Below, piece after piece: positions 45,455 through 54,267 of a stretch of DNA of 64,000 bases. A program made the translations under genes and the position numbers. Each line of letters opens with the position of its first letter. Positions within the stretch are counted from its first letter, which is position 1. The stretch lies in the NCBI RefSeq assembly GCF_008329965.1, contig NZ_CP036150.1, positions 3,018,439-3,082,438 of the forward strand, given 5' to 3'. Origin of the DNA: Oceanispirochaeta crateris (GTDB lineage Bacteria > Spirochaetota > Spirochaetia > DSM-2461). The notes beneath the pieces were generated by a model. That model searched no databases and was not told the origin of the DNA. It worked only from the letters and a program-made list of their open reading frames with translations.

Positions 45455-47197
45455 ATGCAAGACAGAGGCTGGTCATGGCTGGATCAATACAAGGGAGAAC
45501 ACTTCAAAGGGGAATGGCCGACTATACCCGAAATGTTCAAATTATCTCATTTTAGATTTCCCGAGAAAATCTGTTTTACGGCTTTTTCACCCATAGAAAT
45601 TCATTATACTTATGATGATGCTTCAAAAATAATCCGCAATACCGCGGCTTATCTTATGCAAAAAGGCATTAAGAAGGGAGACAGGGTAGCTCTCACCGGA
45701 AAGAATTCTCCCAACTGGGCCATGGCCTATCTGGCTGTAGTAGAACTGGGAGCCGTCATTGTCCCCCTGGACTATCAGATGGAAACAGAGACAATCACAA
45801 GGATTCTTAATTTTGTTGAAGCCTCTGTTCTATTTGTCGATAAAGAACGTTTTGATGAACTGGGTGGATCAGGAAGCCCTGTCCAAACGAAGATTTCTTT
45901 GTCACCCCATTGTGATAATTACATCCTCGATTTACCACTCTCCGATATAGAATTGCCTTCAGGACCTTTAGAAGAGGACATGGCGGCCATACTTTTTACC
46001 TCGGGAACAACGGGAAACGAAAAAGGGGTTATGCTGAGTCATAAGAATCTTTCATCTGATGCCTTCCAGGCGAATAAGCCCTTCCTCGAAGTTCTTCCTG
46101 AAGATATCCTTTATGCTCTACTCCCCCTGCATCACAGCTATTGCATGACTGCAGTATTTTTAGAATCACTGGCTATCGGTTGTGAACTGGTGTTTGCCGG
46201 CGGATTATCTGTGACCCAGATGATGAACGATCTGAAGAAAGGTGGAATCACTGTCATCATGGGGATTCCTCTCCTGTACAATAAGATACTGAAAGGTATG
46301 ATGAAGCAGGTTCGCTCCAAGGGTCTGGTAACACATATACTAGTTGGTTTCCTCATGAGAGTAAGCGGCTTAGTCAAACATATATTTGACATCAATATAG
46401 GGAAAAAAATATTTGGGAACCTGCTCCTTAAAAAAGCGAACCTTTATACAATTAAATACATGATTTGTGGAGGTGGCCCCTTGGCTCCGGAAACATTCCA
46501 AAGGTATCAGGAATTGGGATTAGACTTTGTTCAGGGGTATGGAATGACCGAAACGTCTCCCATTTCCACACTGAATCCTGCTCATGCCTTCAAGCTTAAG
46601 TCCGTGGGGAAGGTTTTCCCCCTTGTGGATATGAAGATCCTGAATCCGGATAGTGACGGTATAGGAGAGATTATTCTCAAGGGTCCTATCTGCTGTTTGG
46701 GATATTATAAAAATGAAGAGGCCACTAAGGAGCTCTTTACAGAAGACGGATATCTTAAAACAGGAGACCTGGGATATTTGGACCGTGAAAACTACCTCTA
46801 TTTGACAGGCCGGGCCAAGTCTCTGATTGTCACAGAGGGAGGTAAAAATGTCTTCCCTGAAGAGATTGAAGACCACTTCCAACTCTATCAGCAAATCGAA
46901 CAAATTCTCATTATTGGATATGTCGCCAATCAGGAAACCCACGGGGAAGGAATTGAAGCTCTCATCTATCCCAGCAAGGATCATTATAGTTCACTCAGCA
47001 TCAATAATACAGATATCATTAAAGAGGATATCGTGGATGTTGTAAAAGAAATAAACAGGGAGTTGCTACCCTATAAAAGGATCTCCCGGGTCAGGATTCT
47101 GGATGAACCTATGGAGATGACAACGACCAAAAAAATAAAGCGGCCGAAGGTCATTGAATCACTTAAAGAAATAGAGGATACAGGATTTCTTATTTGA
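45455..47197 (+). CDS. Long-chain acyl-CoA synthetase-like AMP-forming ligase
   Basis: An AMP-forming ligase of about 580 aa. AAILFTSGTTGNEKGVMLSH is the AMP-binding P-loop, QGYGMTETSPIST the second motif, and KTGDLGYLDRENYLYLTGRA with GGKNVFPEEIE the hinge and C-terminal signatures. It activates a carboxylate, most likely a fatty acid. A TTG start at 45383 is open, but GGGAG lies 6 nt before the ATG at 45455. It ends 8 bp into the convergent glycosidase gene. Confidence 0.88.
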   Translation: MQDRGWSWLDQYKGEHFKGEWPTIPEMFKLSHFRFPEKICFTAFSPIEIHYTYDDASKIIRNTAAYLMQKGIKKGDRVALTGKNSPNWAMAYLAVVELGAVIVPLDYQMETETITRILNFVEASVLFVDKERFDELGGSGSPVQTKISLSPHCDNYILDLPLSDIELPSGPLEEDMAAILFTSGTTGNEKGVMLSHKNLSSDAFQANKPFLEVLPEDILYALLPLHHSYCMTAVFLESLAIGCELVFAGGLSVTQMMNDLKKGGITVIMGIPLLYNKILKGMMKQVRSKGLVTHILVGFLMRVSGLVKHIFDINIGKKIFGNLLLKKANLYTIKYMICGGGPLAPETFQRYQELGLDFVQGYGMTETSPISTLNPAHAFKLKSVGKVFPLVDMKILNPDSDGIGEIILKGPICCLGYYKNEEATKELFTEDGYLKTGDLGYLDRENYLYLTGRAKSLIVTEGGKNVFPEEIEDHFQLYQQIEQILIIGYVANQETHGEGIEALIYPSKDHYSSLSINNTDIIKEDIVDVVKEINRELLPYKRISRVRILDEPMEMTTTKKIKRPKVIESLKEIEDTGFLI

Positions 47198-48080
47198 TCA
47201 GCTTGATACCCAGGTGATTCCCAACAGCCCGTTCTAATCCTGGAAGACCTCTATGCACTGGATTGTTCAAGAGTTGAACTTTTCCCGTCCCATCTTCCAG
47301 GACGAGAGTGGATGAACCGCCACCGTCCAAATTAAGAGCATGGTGGCACCCCAGCCACTGCATCCAGAGTGCCGTTTCTTCACTTGTGAGACCAGCTCTA
47401 TCTTTCTGGCGACCATCAAATACTGCCAGATACAAAGTCTCCCGATCTTCGCTTAGGCCTATAGACGTCCTTGGATGACGAGAGTCCTTCGTCCCCAAAA
47501 TGACTCCGTCCTCCAGCAACATATGAAATCCACCCAAAGCCAACATCGTATTTGGAGGCTTATTATTCTGAGAACCGAATTCAATTGATCCGTCATCTAA
47601 GATGTACAAGGCATCAAAGCTTGCGACCCCTTGAGACAGCAATAGGCTATTATTCATCTGTATTCCGATAATATCTACGGGACGATTGGATCTATTGAAG
47701 AAATCCATAGGAGCATAGGGAGAACCATTGATAGCAATTTGAACAGCTTGACTCCGGGCAAACTCCGTTGTTTTGGCAGAAAGAGTCTCTCCTTTACCAC
47801 TTGAATCTGCAGGCGTCAGAACAAACTTTATCTTCTGAGAGCTTAAATCAACAGCCAGTGCCGCCCCGCCCACAGGATGCGAGCTGTCCATGGATTCAAG
47901 AATCATCAACTCTGGATAAGTCGTCTTCAACCAGCGAGGCCTTTCCCGTGGCGGTGCAAGGAAAAATTCCTCACTGATAGGCATAGTCGTTGAGCAGGAA
48001 AGAAAAAAGAAGCCAGCCCAAGGAATCAGGACAAGGAAACATTGCTTTTTAAAATTAGCTAATACCGGAAGGATCTTCAC
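47190..48080 (-). CDS. Phosphodiester glycosidase-family lipoprotein
   Basis: A 296-aa exported lipoprotein (signal with FFFLSCS near residue 29). The C-terminal NAGPA/phosphodiester glycosidase core shows SRHPRTSIGLS, LYLAVFDGRQKDRAGLTSEE and HHALNLDGGGSSTLV. Family members cleave N-acetylglucosamine-phosphodiester type bonds; here a wall or teichoic-like phosphodiester is possible. It overlaps the PlsC-type gene by 26 bp, so the two are translated together. Confidence 0.85.
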   Translation of the reverse strand: MKILPVLANFKKQCFLVLIPWAGFFFLSCSTTMPISEEFFLAPPRERPRWLKTTYPELMILESMDSSHPVGGAALAVDLSSQKIKFVLTPADSSGKGETLSAKTTEFARSQAVQIAINGSPYAPMDFFNRSNRPVDIIGIQMNNSLLLSQGVASFDALYILDDGSIEFGSQNNKPPNTMLALGGFHMLLEDGVILGTKDSRHPRTSIGLSEDRETLYLAVFDGRQKDRAGLTSEETALWMQWLGCHHALNLDGGGSSTLVLEDGTGKVQLLNNPVHRGLPGLERAVGNHLGIKLIK

Positions 48081-48795
48081 TCTGTCCTAGACTTTCACTA
48101 ATTTTCTGCTTTACTAAACGGCCAAGAGCCTTTGCATTGTCCCCGCTATCCGAGGGTAGAGGGTCCAGAATCGTAATGGTCATGGGATAAACTCTGTAAT
48201 ACCGGAGAGTTCCATCGGCAAAAACATCTCTTGAGCCACGAAGAACAACGGGAACAACAGGCACACCGGTCTTTTGTGAAAGAATAAAAGCACCATCGCG
48301 AAACTTACCGAGTGTTCCATCTTTAGAACGCGTCCCTTCAGGAAAGATCATAATGGAACTACCTCTTTTTAATAATGCTTCCCCATCTTTCATCATCTTA
48401 ATCTGGCTGGATGGACTTTTCCGGTCAATTTTTAGGTAACCATTCAACCACATATTCCATCCCAGAAATGGGACTTTCATCAACTCGCTCTTGGCAACCC
48501 ACTTAAAATGACGGAAAAGCCTATAAAGGATTACGATATCCATCATGGACTGATGGTTGGGACAATATACATATGACTGGCCTTTCTCCAGCTTTTCTAA
48601 ACCTTCGATTTTCACCTTGAGAAAAGGATTGCACCATGTGTATAAAGAACCCCAAAAGCAGGAATACATGTGCAAAACTCGGCGATTCTTGTCAAATGGT
48701 AGAGAAACCAACCAAATCAAGAAAGCCGGGAAAAACAGCAGGATCATGGAGATCCCGAAAAATACCCAGAATAGAACTGTTCCAATCAAATACAT
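48055..48795 (-). CDS. 1-acyl-sn-glycerol-3-phosphate acyltransferase (PlsC type)
   Basis: A ~246-aa membrane acyltransferase making phosphatidic acid from lysophosphatidate. An N-terminal hydrophobic segment (~1-30) precedes the NHQSMMD motif (block I), FPEGTRSKDG (block III) and VPVVPVVLRG (block IV). The start is set at ATG 48795, which has a GGAGGAG site 4-5 nt before it; the ATG at 48825 lies in a weaker context. It is first in the pair with the glycosidase. Confidence 0.9.
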   Translation of the reverse strand: MYLIGTVLFWVFFGISMILLFFPAFLIWLVSLPFDKNRRVLHMYSCFWGSLYTWCNPFLKVKIEGLEKLEKGQSYVYCPNHQSMMDIVILYRLFRHFKWVAKSELMKVPFLGWNMWLNGYLKIDRKSPSSQIKMMKDGEALLKRGSSIMIFPEGTRSKDGTLGKFRDGAFILSQKTGVPVVPVVLRGSRDVFADGTLRYYRVYPMTITILDPLPSDSGDNAKALGRLVKQKISESLGQSEDPSGIS

Positions 48796-48944
48796 ATATC
48801 TCCTCCATGGAGGTATATTAAACAATCAGAGAGCTGATCCACAAGAAGTAATAATCTTTTTTATGTCTTCGTAAGGTCTTTGCATAAAAAAGACTGGAGG
48901 GGATTGAGGTTAAGAATTGAAAATCCAGTTCATCTCAGGATAGT

Positions 48945-49316
48945 TTATTTTTCCAGCGTCCCGGACCATCGGCCAATACCGCCAAAATCCTGAACATTCG
49001 TATAACCGGCTTTTTCAAGTGCTCTGGTCGCAATACCAGACCTGTTTCCACTGCGGCAATACAAAATGATCAGAGCATCTTTTTCTGTCCCATGGGGAAG
49101 AGAAGACGGTAGAGTTTCGTAGGGAATATTAAGTGATTTTGGGATATGGCCTGAAGCATACTCCCCTCCAGTCCGGACATCGATGAATAGATAATCGTCC
49201 CGATCAGACTCAATCAATGACTTCAAGTTTGATTCTTCTCTATAATCTGCAGCTTCTGCTATGGCGAAACCGGATATGGACACGATCATAACAATCATAA
49301 ACATGGCTCTTTTCAT
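48945..49316 (-). CDS. Exported rhodanese-domain protein
   Basis: A ~123-aa single-domain rhodanese. A signal peptide of ~20 residues ends near AIAEAAD. The domain shows FIDVRTGGEYASGHIPKSLN, then the active loop LYCRSGNRSG with the catalytic Cys and GYTNVQDFGG. It should move sulfur or sense thiols outside the cytoplasm. AAGG lies 8 nt before the ATG at 49316; two upstream start codons (49352, 49331) are possible. Confidence 0.86.
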   Translation of the reverse strand: MKRAMFMIVMIVSISGFAIAEAADYREESNLKSLIESDRDDYLFIDVRTGGEYASGHIPKSLNIPYETLPSSLPHGTEKDALIILYCRSGNRSGIATRALEKAGYTNVQDFGGIGRWSGTLEK

Positions 49317-49441
49317 AATTTTAACCTTCATATTGGATTCAATATATATCAAATCTATTCAGTAATGATTCCAAAGTCAAGCACATCTGCCCGAGACTTC
49401 TTGACAGAAAGAGGCCTCACAGGCTATCTTTGCATTTGTTC

Positions 49442-49525
49442 GCCGGCGTGGTGAAATTGGTATACACGGTAGACTCAAAATCTACTGGCAGTGATGTCGT
49501 ATGGGTTCAAGTCCCATCGCCGGTA
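49442..49525 (+). tRNA. tRNA-Leu (CAA anticodon)
   Basis: An 84-nt class II tRNA. The acceptor stem GCCGGCG pairs with CGCCGGT (first pair G-T), the anticodon stem GTAGA/TCTAC encloses CTCAAAA with anticodon CAA, the variable arm is long (~15 nt) and the T-loop is GTTCAAG. The discriminator is A and CCA is not encoded. It reads UUG codons. Confidence 0.93.
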
Positions 49526-49530
49526 AAAAA

Positions 49531-49556
49531 AGAGATCCATTTGGATCTCTTTTTTT
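49531..49556 (+). terminator. Rho-independent terminator of tRNA-Leu
   Basis: AGAGATCC (49531-49538) pairs with GGATCTCT (49543-49550), loop ATTT, followed by seven T. It lies 6 nt after the tRNA. Confidence 0.92.
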
Positions 49557-49683
49557 GTCTAACAATGAAACTTGAACTGATGGAAGGAGGTTGGATTCGA
49601 CGACCGAAAAAAGTTCCATCGCCCGTATCAGAGCAAGATATTGAACTTTTTGGAAATTGTTTTTCTCAAGAAATAATCATAGG

Positions 49684-49962
49684 ATGATAGACTCTTTAAA
49701 AAACAAATTATTTGCATTGGGTTCAAGAATCATCGCTGTTGCCGATACATTTGATGCAAAAACAAGCCACAGGGCTTTCAGTCTGGAGAAGAGCTATGAA
49801 TTTGCCTATAATGAGATTCAAGCTTCTTCGGGTGCTCAACTTTGCCCAGAAGTTTACAAATCTTTTCTGAGTTTAAAAGATGAAATCCCGATCCTACTTG
49901 AAGAAGACAATAATGAGATAATCCTAAGATTTACGAATAGAAAAATTATTAAAAATCATTAG
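49684..49962 (+). pseudogene. HD-GYP domain C-terminal relic
   Basis: The last ~80 residues match the end of an HD-GYP domain: LGSRIIAVADTFDAKTSHRA, EKSYEFAYNEIQ, SSGAQLCPEVYKSFL. The HD and GYP motifs themselves are absent and no HD-GYP sequence can be read upstream between here and tRNA-Leu. It is therefore a truncated remnant, although the short frame is intact from ATG 49684 (or ATG 49657). It contains no catalytic residues. Confidence 0.68.
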
Positions 49963-50128
49963 AATATAGACATGAACATACTTGAGAAAGTAGTTCCAGA
50001 ATGTAATACATCGATTAAATAGACAATCACGCGGGGCTAAAGGCCTGAACGATTTCTGTTTATCTAATGGGAGTTAGAAATTTATATTATGCACACCTAA
50101 CTTTATTATTGACTATTAATTTAATATA

Positions 50129-50144
50129 GTTAATATATATTAAC
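50129..50144. promoter_or_regulatory. 16-bp perfect palindrome upstream of the ABC operon
   Basis: GTTAATATATATTAAC is a perfect inverted repeat 28 bp before the binding-protein ATG. A TTGACT box at ~50109 with TAATAT 16-17 nt later would place the -10 inside it, the position of a repressor operator. A close relative occurs at 53327-53341. The remaining 49963-50171 sequence shows no gene. Confidence 0.5.
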
Positions 50145-50171
50145 ATACAAATTTAATGCAAAGAGGTTCAA

Positions 50172-51134
50172 ATGTACTCCAACAAGAAAAAAATAATGTC
50201 TATCTTTCTATCTCTTATTTTCAGTTTCACAATATCTGCTGCTGGACAGAATGACAAAGAGGAACTGAAAGAAATTAACATCTCCTATGTAAAAGCTCCT
50301 TTTAACCTACAGATTATGGTTATGAAAGAGAAAGGGTTGCTGGAACAAGAATTTGCCGAAGATGGAATCTTGATCAAATGGCATGAAATCTCTTCCGGTG
50401 CCAAACAGGCAGAAGCAATGGCCGCTGGCTCACTTGAAATAGCCTCAGTTATGAACACGGCTTCTGTTATTATTGCGAATTCTGCCGGAAACAATATTGA
50501 TATCGTTGATATAGTTAGCCGCCCCCTAGATACATTTACAATAATGACCTTAGAGGATGGACCTCAAACAATTAAAGAATTGAGCGGCAAAACAGTAGCC
50601 GGCCCCAAAGGAACGGTACTCCATCAGCTTTTGGAATCGGTGATTCAAAAAGAAGAGCTAGAAGATGTAAGCCTTATATCAATGGGCCTTCCTCAATCAC
50701 AGACTGCTCTTCTTGCTGGACAGGTCGATGCAGCACTCCTGGCAGCGTCTCTTGTTTTAAAAACCCAGGATGCCGGAGGCCGGATTCTAACAACAAGCAG
50801 TGGCTATGTACAGCCTCTTTTGGTTAGTGCCTCCCCCCGCAGGTTTATCGAAGCTTATCCGGAGGTAATTGAACGTTATAAGAAAGTTCAAGCGAAAAGC
50901 TATGACTATATTGTTAATAACACTGAAGAAGCCCTGATGATTGGTGCCGCTCAGCAGGATGTTTCTATGGACTATGCCAGAAATCTCTATGAAAGAAGCG
51001 GCATAACAAACAGTTTTACGCAACAGGATGTGCAGGGGCTTCTGAATGACATAACTTTTCTCAAAAATCTCGAAATGATAGAAAATGACATCACTCCAGA
51101 TGACTTAACCAGTGAGTTACTTAATGTTCAATAG
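50172..51134 (+). CDS. NitT/TauT-type ABC transporter substrate-binding protein
   Basis: A 320-aa secreted binding protein with a signal peptide (~1-26, ending SAAG). The fold is the SsuA/THI5-like type: VKAPFNLQIMVMKEKGLLEQ, EISSGAKQAEAMAAGSLEIA, LSGKTVAGPKGTVLHQLL and LLAGQVDAALLAASL. These transporters take up nitrate, sulfonates, thiamine precursors or other small anions; which one is not deducible. AGAGG lies 7 nt before the ATG. It is first of a four-gene unit. Confidence 0.88.
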   Translation: MYSNKKKIMSIFLSLIFSFTISAAGQNDKEELKEINISYVKAPFNLQIMVMKEKGLLEQEFAEDGILIKWHEISSGAKQAEAMAAGSLEIASVMNTASVIIANSAGNNIDIVDIVSRPLDTFTIMTLEDGPQTIKELSGKTVAGPKGTVLHQLLESVIQKEELEDVSLISMGLPQSQTALLAGQVDAALLAASLVLKTQDAGGRILTTSSGYVQPLLVSASPRRFIEAYPEVIERYKKVQAKSYDYIVNNTEEALMIGAAQQDVSMDYARNLYERSGITNSFTQQDVQGLLNDITFLKNLEMIENDITPDDLTSELLNVQ

Positions 51135-51735
51135 ATTCCTAAACCATCAGCTGATCCTCATCGATCAGCGTGATACAATCCGAATCAGCTGGGACCAACT
51201 CTTTGGATATTGCGGTCCCAGCCAGGTCATAGCCACAACTCTAGCCTTCCGATTATTTGAACAGGCAATCAAAGAAATGAGTCCTCATACACCTCCGAAA
51301 CGAGATGAAATGGGTATTCTGACAGCCTTCCCCGGTCGAGGAATTCTGGAATGTATTGAAATGATCACCCGTATCCCGACCCTGGCGTCTCATCGCTTGA
51401 CTGTGGCTCCAGAAGCTGGTCCTCCGGAGGCGCCAAGCGCTTATATCGGTAGATTCTATTTCGAAGTACAAATTGGAAATGAACGCAGAAGCTATATACC
51501 AATACCTGATTACTTTGATGATGAGTTTAGAACTCAGGTAGCCCAGTTTCAGAATAAAAAATTGAACGATGCAGAATATCACAGTTATATGTCATACAAA
51601 TGGCAAAAGGCACAGTCTATTACAAACTATGATGGTGAGTTCTTTAAAAGCGAAGTTCTGCCCCCCTTATCACTGGAACCGGAGGGTAAAGCCCAATGGT
51701 ATGGACTACAGTCATATGCAGACCTCCACAGTTAA
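51127..51735 (+). CDS. Unrecognised protein embedded in ABC operon (distant FmdE-like?)
   Basis: About 202 aa, no signal peptide or membrane helix. Residues ~27-50 (LFGYCGPSQVIATTLAFRLFEQA, in two blocks) and ~66-85 (MGILTAFPGRGILECIEMIT) faintly recall FmdE-family proteins, which have HGHxCPG and a DACGVDAI block, but the His is missing and only one Cys is shared. A tract PEAGPPEAPSAYIGRFYFEV follows. It overlaps the preceding gene by 8 bp and the permease gene start, so it is clearly part of the transporter operon. A GTG at 51112 is an alternative start. Function unknown. Confidence 0.6.
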   Translation, partial: FNRFLNHQLILIDQRDTIRISWDQLFGYCGPSQVIATTLAFRLFEQAIKEMSPHTPPKRDEMGILTAFPGRGILECIEMITRIPTLASHRLTVAPEAGPPEAPSAYIGRFYFEVQIGNERRSYIPIPDYFDDEFRTQVAQFQNKKLNDAEYHSYMSYKWQKAQSITNYDGEFFKSEVLPPLSLEPEGKAQWYGLQSYADLHS

Positions 51736-52501
51736 AAAAATCTCAGGATTGGCCAGGCTTATTTTACCTGGCCTCATCCTCATGCTCTGGGCTGTCGCAT
51801 CCCACAATGAGTGGGTTCATCCCTACCTTCTGCCTTCACCCAGCCGCGTTGCAAAAGCAGCTTGGTCATTGCTATCAAAGGGAGAATTAACGATGCATCT
51901 GGGAGTCAGCCTACGAAGAGTTTTAACAGGGTTTACGATTACCATGTGTATAGCTGTCCCTCTAAGCATATTAATCCATTTTCTGGGATGGCTAAAAACA
52001 CTGACGAAGGGAAGTCTTGAGTTTCTCCGTTCTATACCGCCTCTTTCAGCGATTCCTCTCCTCATCCTATGGTTTGGAATTGGAGAAGCCTCAAAAATTG
52101 CCGTGATTGTGATGGCATCTTTTTTCCCGGTTTTCCTGAATGTTCTTAGCGGTCTAAATAATGTCGATGAAAACTGGTTGGAATTGGCAGACTCTCTGCA
52201 ACTGACCAGAACCGATTATCTAAAAGCTGTTTTGATACCTTCGGCCTTACCAGCCATTCTCACTGGAATACAGCTGGGTATTAGCTATAGCTGGCGGGCC
52301 TTGATGGGTGCAGAAATGATTGCGGCGGCCTCAGGAGTGGGTTACCTTATCCTTGATTCTCAAGAAATGGGCCGGATAGACCGCGTCTTTGTAGGAATTT
52401 TCACTTTGGGAATCTGTGGAATTATATTAGACAGGGTACTAATGAAAATCTTTAACAGTTGCATCCCCTGGCAAAACCTTGAGGCGGGAAAAACATGGTA
52501 G
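51716..52501 (+). CDS. NitT/TauT-type ABC transporter permease
   Basis: A ~261-aa permease with about six membrane helices. SLRRVLTGFTITMCIAVPLS, the RSIPPLSAIPLLILWFG loop and the EAA-type stretch LELADSLQLTRTDYLKAVLIP match SsuC/TauC. The reading frame is open from 51569, but the translation before ~51716 looks random and overlaps the preceding gene out of frame. ATG 51716 (MQTSTVKK) or 51701 are the plausible starts. It overlaps the ATPase gene by 7 bp. Confidence 0.85.
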   Translation: MQTSTVKKISGLARLILPGLILMLWAVASHNEWVHPYLLPSPSRVAKAAWSLLSKGELTMHLGVSLRRVLTGFTITMCIAVPLSILIHFLGWLKTLTKGSLEFLRSIPPLSAIPLLILWFGIGEASKIAVIVMASFFPVFLNVLSGLNNVDENWLELADSLQLTRTDYLKAVLIPSALPAILTGIQLGISYSWRALMGAEMIAAASGVGYLILDSQEMGRIDRVFVGIFTLGICGIILDRVLMKIFNSCIPWQNLEAGKTW

Positions 52502-53205
52502 CTCCCCGGATTCGTGTAGAAAACCTCAACAAGGTCTTTCAACACTCCCATACTACTTTTAAAGCTATAGATAATTTAAACCTCGATATCCCACCTGGAA
52601 AGATTACTGCCCTTGTTGGCGATAGCGGTTGTGGTAAAACAACATTACTGAAACTCCTGGCGGGGCTTCTCAAACCAGATAGCGGCCACATTATACAAGA
52701 TAATCATAGCAGCTCACCGGCAGTGATGTTCCAAGATCCAAGACTTCTTCCATGGAAAACAGTAGAAGAAAATCTTTTACTGGCTCTTAAACGGACCCAA
52801 AATAATGAATTAGAGAAGAGTGTAAAACGGACTCGAGTCAAGGAAGCTCTGGAGTTAGTCAACTTAAAATCATGGAGTCATAGTTATCCGGAAGAATTAT
52901 CTGGAGGCATGGCTCAGAGGATCAGTCTTGCCAGAGCCTTATGTCAAAAAAAAGGATTCCTTCTTATGGATGAACCCTTTTCTGCTCTGGATGCCATCAC
53001 CCGGGAAAAACTTCAGATAGAGTTAAAAGGTATTCAGGAAAAACTGGGAAATACTATTTTATTTATTACACACGATATCTCTGAAGCTATTTTCTTGGCA
53101 GACAAGGTTTGTGTGATGAGAAAGGGCAAATTGACAGGAGAAGTCATCTGCAGTGAGGGCAAAGACTGTTCCCTTAAAATTCATAAACTGCTGGGCTTCT
53201 ATTAG
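52495..53205 (+). CDS. NitT/TauT-type ABC transporter ATPase
   Basis: A 236-aa ATPase of the SsuB/TauB type. Walker A GDSGCGKTT (~42-50), Q-loop VMFQDPRLLPWKTVEEN, signature LSGGMAQRISLARAL, Walker B FLLMDEPFSALD and H-loop FITHDISEA are all intact. It is last in the operon with the binding protein, the 202-aa protein and the permease. Confidence 0.9.
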   Translation: MVAPRIRVENLNKVFQHSHTTFKAIDNLNLDIPPGKITALVGDSGCGKTTLLKLLAGLLKPDSGHIIQDNHSSSPAVMFQDPRLLPWKTVEENLLLALKRTQNNELEKSVKRTRVKEALELVNLKSWSHSYPEELSGGMAQRISLARALCQKKGFLLMDEPFSALDAITREKLQIELKGIQEKLGNTILFITHDISEAIFLADKVCVMRKGKLTGEVICSEGKDCSLKIHKLLGFY

Positions 53206-53326
53206 TCCAATAAAACAGAGCGTAGCGAAGCACTGGAATCTCCAAAAATTGAATAAAATTCATGCAGAACTAAAAGGTATTTTAAGAGCATAAATAGCTC
53301 TTGGCAATGTTAAGAAACAGCCTTAA

Positions 53327-53372
53327 TTAATGCATATTAACTATTGGCATTAGTTCATCCTAATTTTATTAT
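53327..53372 (+). promoter_or_regulatory. Palindrome and sigma-70 promoter before DUF2023-flavodoxin genes
   Basis: TTAATGCATATTAAC (53327-53341) differs at two positions from TTAATATATATTAAC in the ABC-operon palindrome. Directly after it come a -35 TTGGCA (53344-53349), a 17-nt spacer and a -10 TATTAT (53367-53372). The palindrome touches the -35, which would suit an activator or a repressor. Confidence 0.55.
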
Positions 53373-53405
53373 ACTCCCATACCTTCCCCCATTAGGAGAA
53401 CGTAA

Positions 53406-53759
53406 ATGCAGGTATTCAGTCATCATTTATATGAATATAAAAAAGGTCTCAGACGTTTGGTTCTTCACACCTGTCCTTTGGCAGAAATACAATTTGTAGA
53501 AGCGAAACTTATGAAAGAAGAGATTCCTTACCTGCTTCATGAGGTAAACAGCCGGAAATTCAATGTGTTTTTCGGTGAGGACGTTTGTATATCCGTATTG
53601 AAAAACTTCAAGACACTCCAATTGAATAAGCTCACAGACCAAGAGGACTTTATTTTAGGAACATTACTGGGATACGACCTGAAACTTCAGTGTTTACGTT
53701 TCCTTGAACGAATCGAAGATCAAGAGATGAATGCCAACAATGCCATAGAGGCAAAATAA
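53406..53759 (+). CDS. DUF2023-family protein
   Basis: A 117-aa cytoplasmic protein. MQVFSHHLYEYKKGLRRLVL, EVNSRKFNVFFGEDVC, LTDQEDFILGTLLGYDLKLQ and a conserved Cys (LQCLRFL) are the family pattern. DUF2023 genes are commonly found beside flavodoxin genes, as here 16 bp upstream of one. The biochemical role is unknown; a flavodoxin-linked maturation or regulatory role is inferred from location. GGAGAACGTAA precedes the ATG. Confidence 0.86.
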   Translation: MQVFSHHLYEYKKGLRRLVLHTCPLAEIQFVEAKLMKEEIPYLLHEVNSRKFNVFFGEDVCISVLKNFKTLQLNKLTDQEDFILGTLLGYDLKLQCLRFLERIEDQEMNANNAIEAK

Positions 53760-53775
53760 TTATCAAGGAGTTATT

Positions 53776-54255
53776 ATGACAGCAGTTGTTTATGGATCAA
53801 GTACGGGCAATACAGAAGAGGTTGCTGGTAAAACAGCCGCAGCACTCGGTAATGCAGATGTCTTAGCAGTTAGTGATTGTGATGCTGATAAACTGAAGGG
53901 CTATGATAGATTAATATTGGGTACATCAACCTGGGGAATCGGTGATTTACAGGATGACTGGGATGAAAAACTGGAAATACTGAGCCAGCTTGACTACAGT
54001 GGAAAAACTGTAGCCCTATTTGGATTAGGCGACCAGGAAGGTTATTCTGATTCCTTTGTTGATGCCATGGCGCCCCTTAAAAAAGAAATACTTGCTGCAG
54101 GAGGAACCCTTAAAGGAAAATGGCCTGTAGAGGGTTATGAATTCAGTAGTTCAGCTTCTGTGGAAGATGATTCTTTTATTGGTTTAGCACTGGATGAGGA
54201 CAACCAGTCGAATCTCACTGACGAAAGAATTAAACTCTGGGTTTCCAGTCTATAG
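53776..54255 (+). CDS. Flavodoxin
   Basis: A 159-aa classical flavodoxin. The FMN phosphate loop YGSSTGNTEEVA (~6-17) is canonical; GTSTWGIGDLQDDWDEKL (~56-73) supplies the isoalloxazine-stacking Trp, and ALFGLGDQEGYSDSFVDAM follows. It is a low-potential one-electron carrier that can replace ferredoxin when iron is short. GGAG lies before the ATG, 16 bp after DUF2023. Strong terminator after it. Confidence 0.94.
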   Translation: MTAVVYGSSTGNTEEVAGKTAAALGNADVLAVSDCDADKLKGYDRLILGTSTWGIGDLQDDWDEKLEILSQLDYSGKTVALFGLGDQEGYSDSFVDAMAPLKKEILAAGGTLKGKWPVEGYEFSSSASVEDDSFIGLALDEDNQSNLTDERIKLWVSSL

Positions 54256-54267
54256 AGAATCAACACT

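Noticed and set aside
49430-49687. 85-codon frame running through tRNA-Leu
   Set aside because: It is the translation of the tRNA and its terminator, with no coding signal outside them.
51569-51715. N-terminal extension of the NitT/TauT permease frame
   Set aside because: The extension overlaps the end of the preceding gene in another frame and shows no permease sequence. A start at 51716 or 51701 fits the family better.
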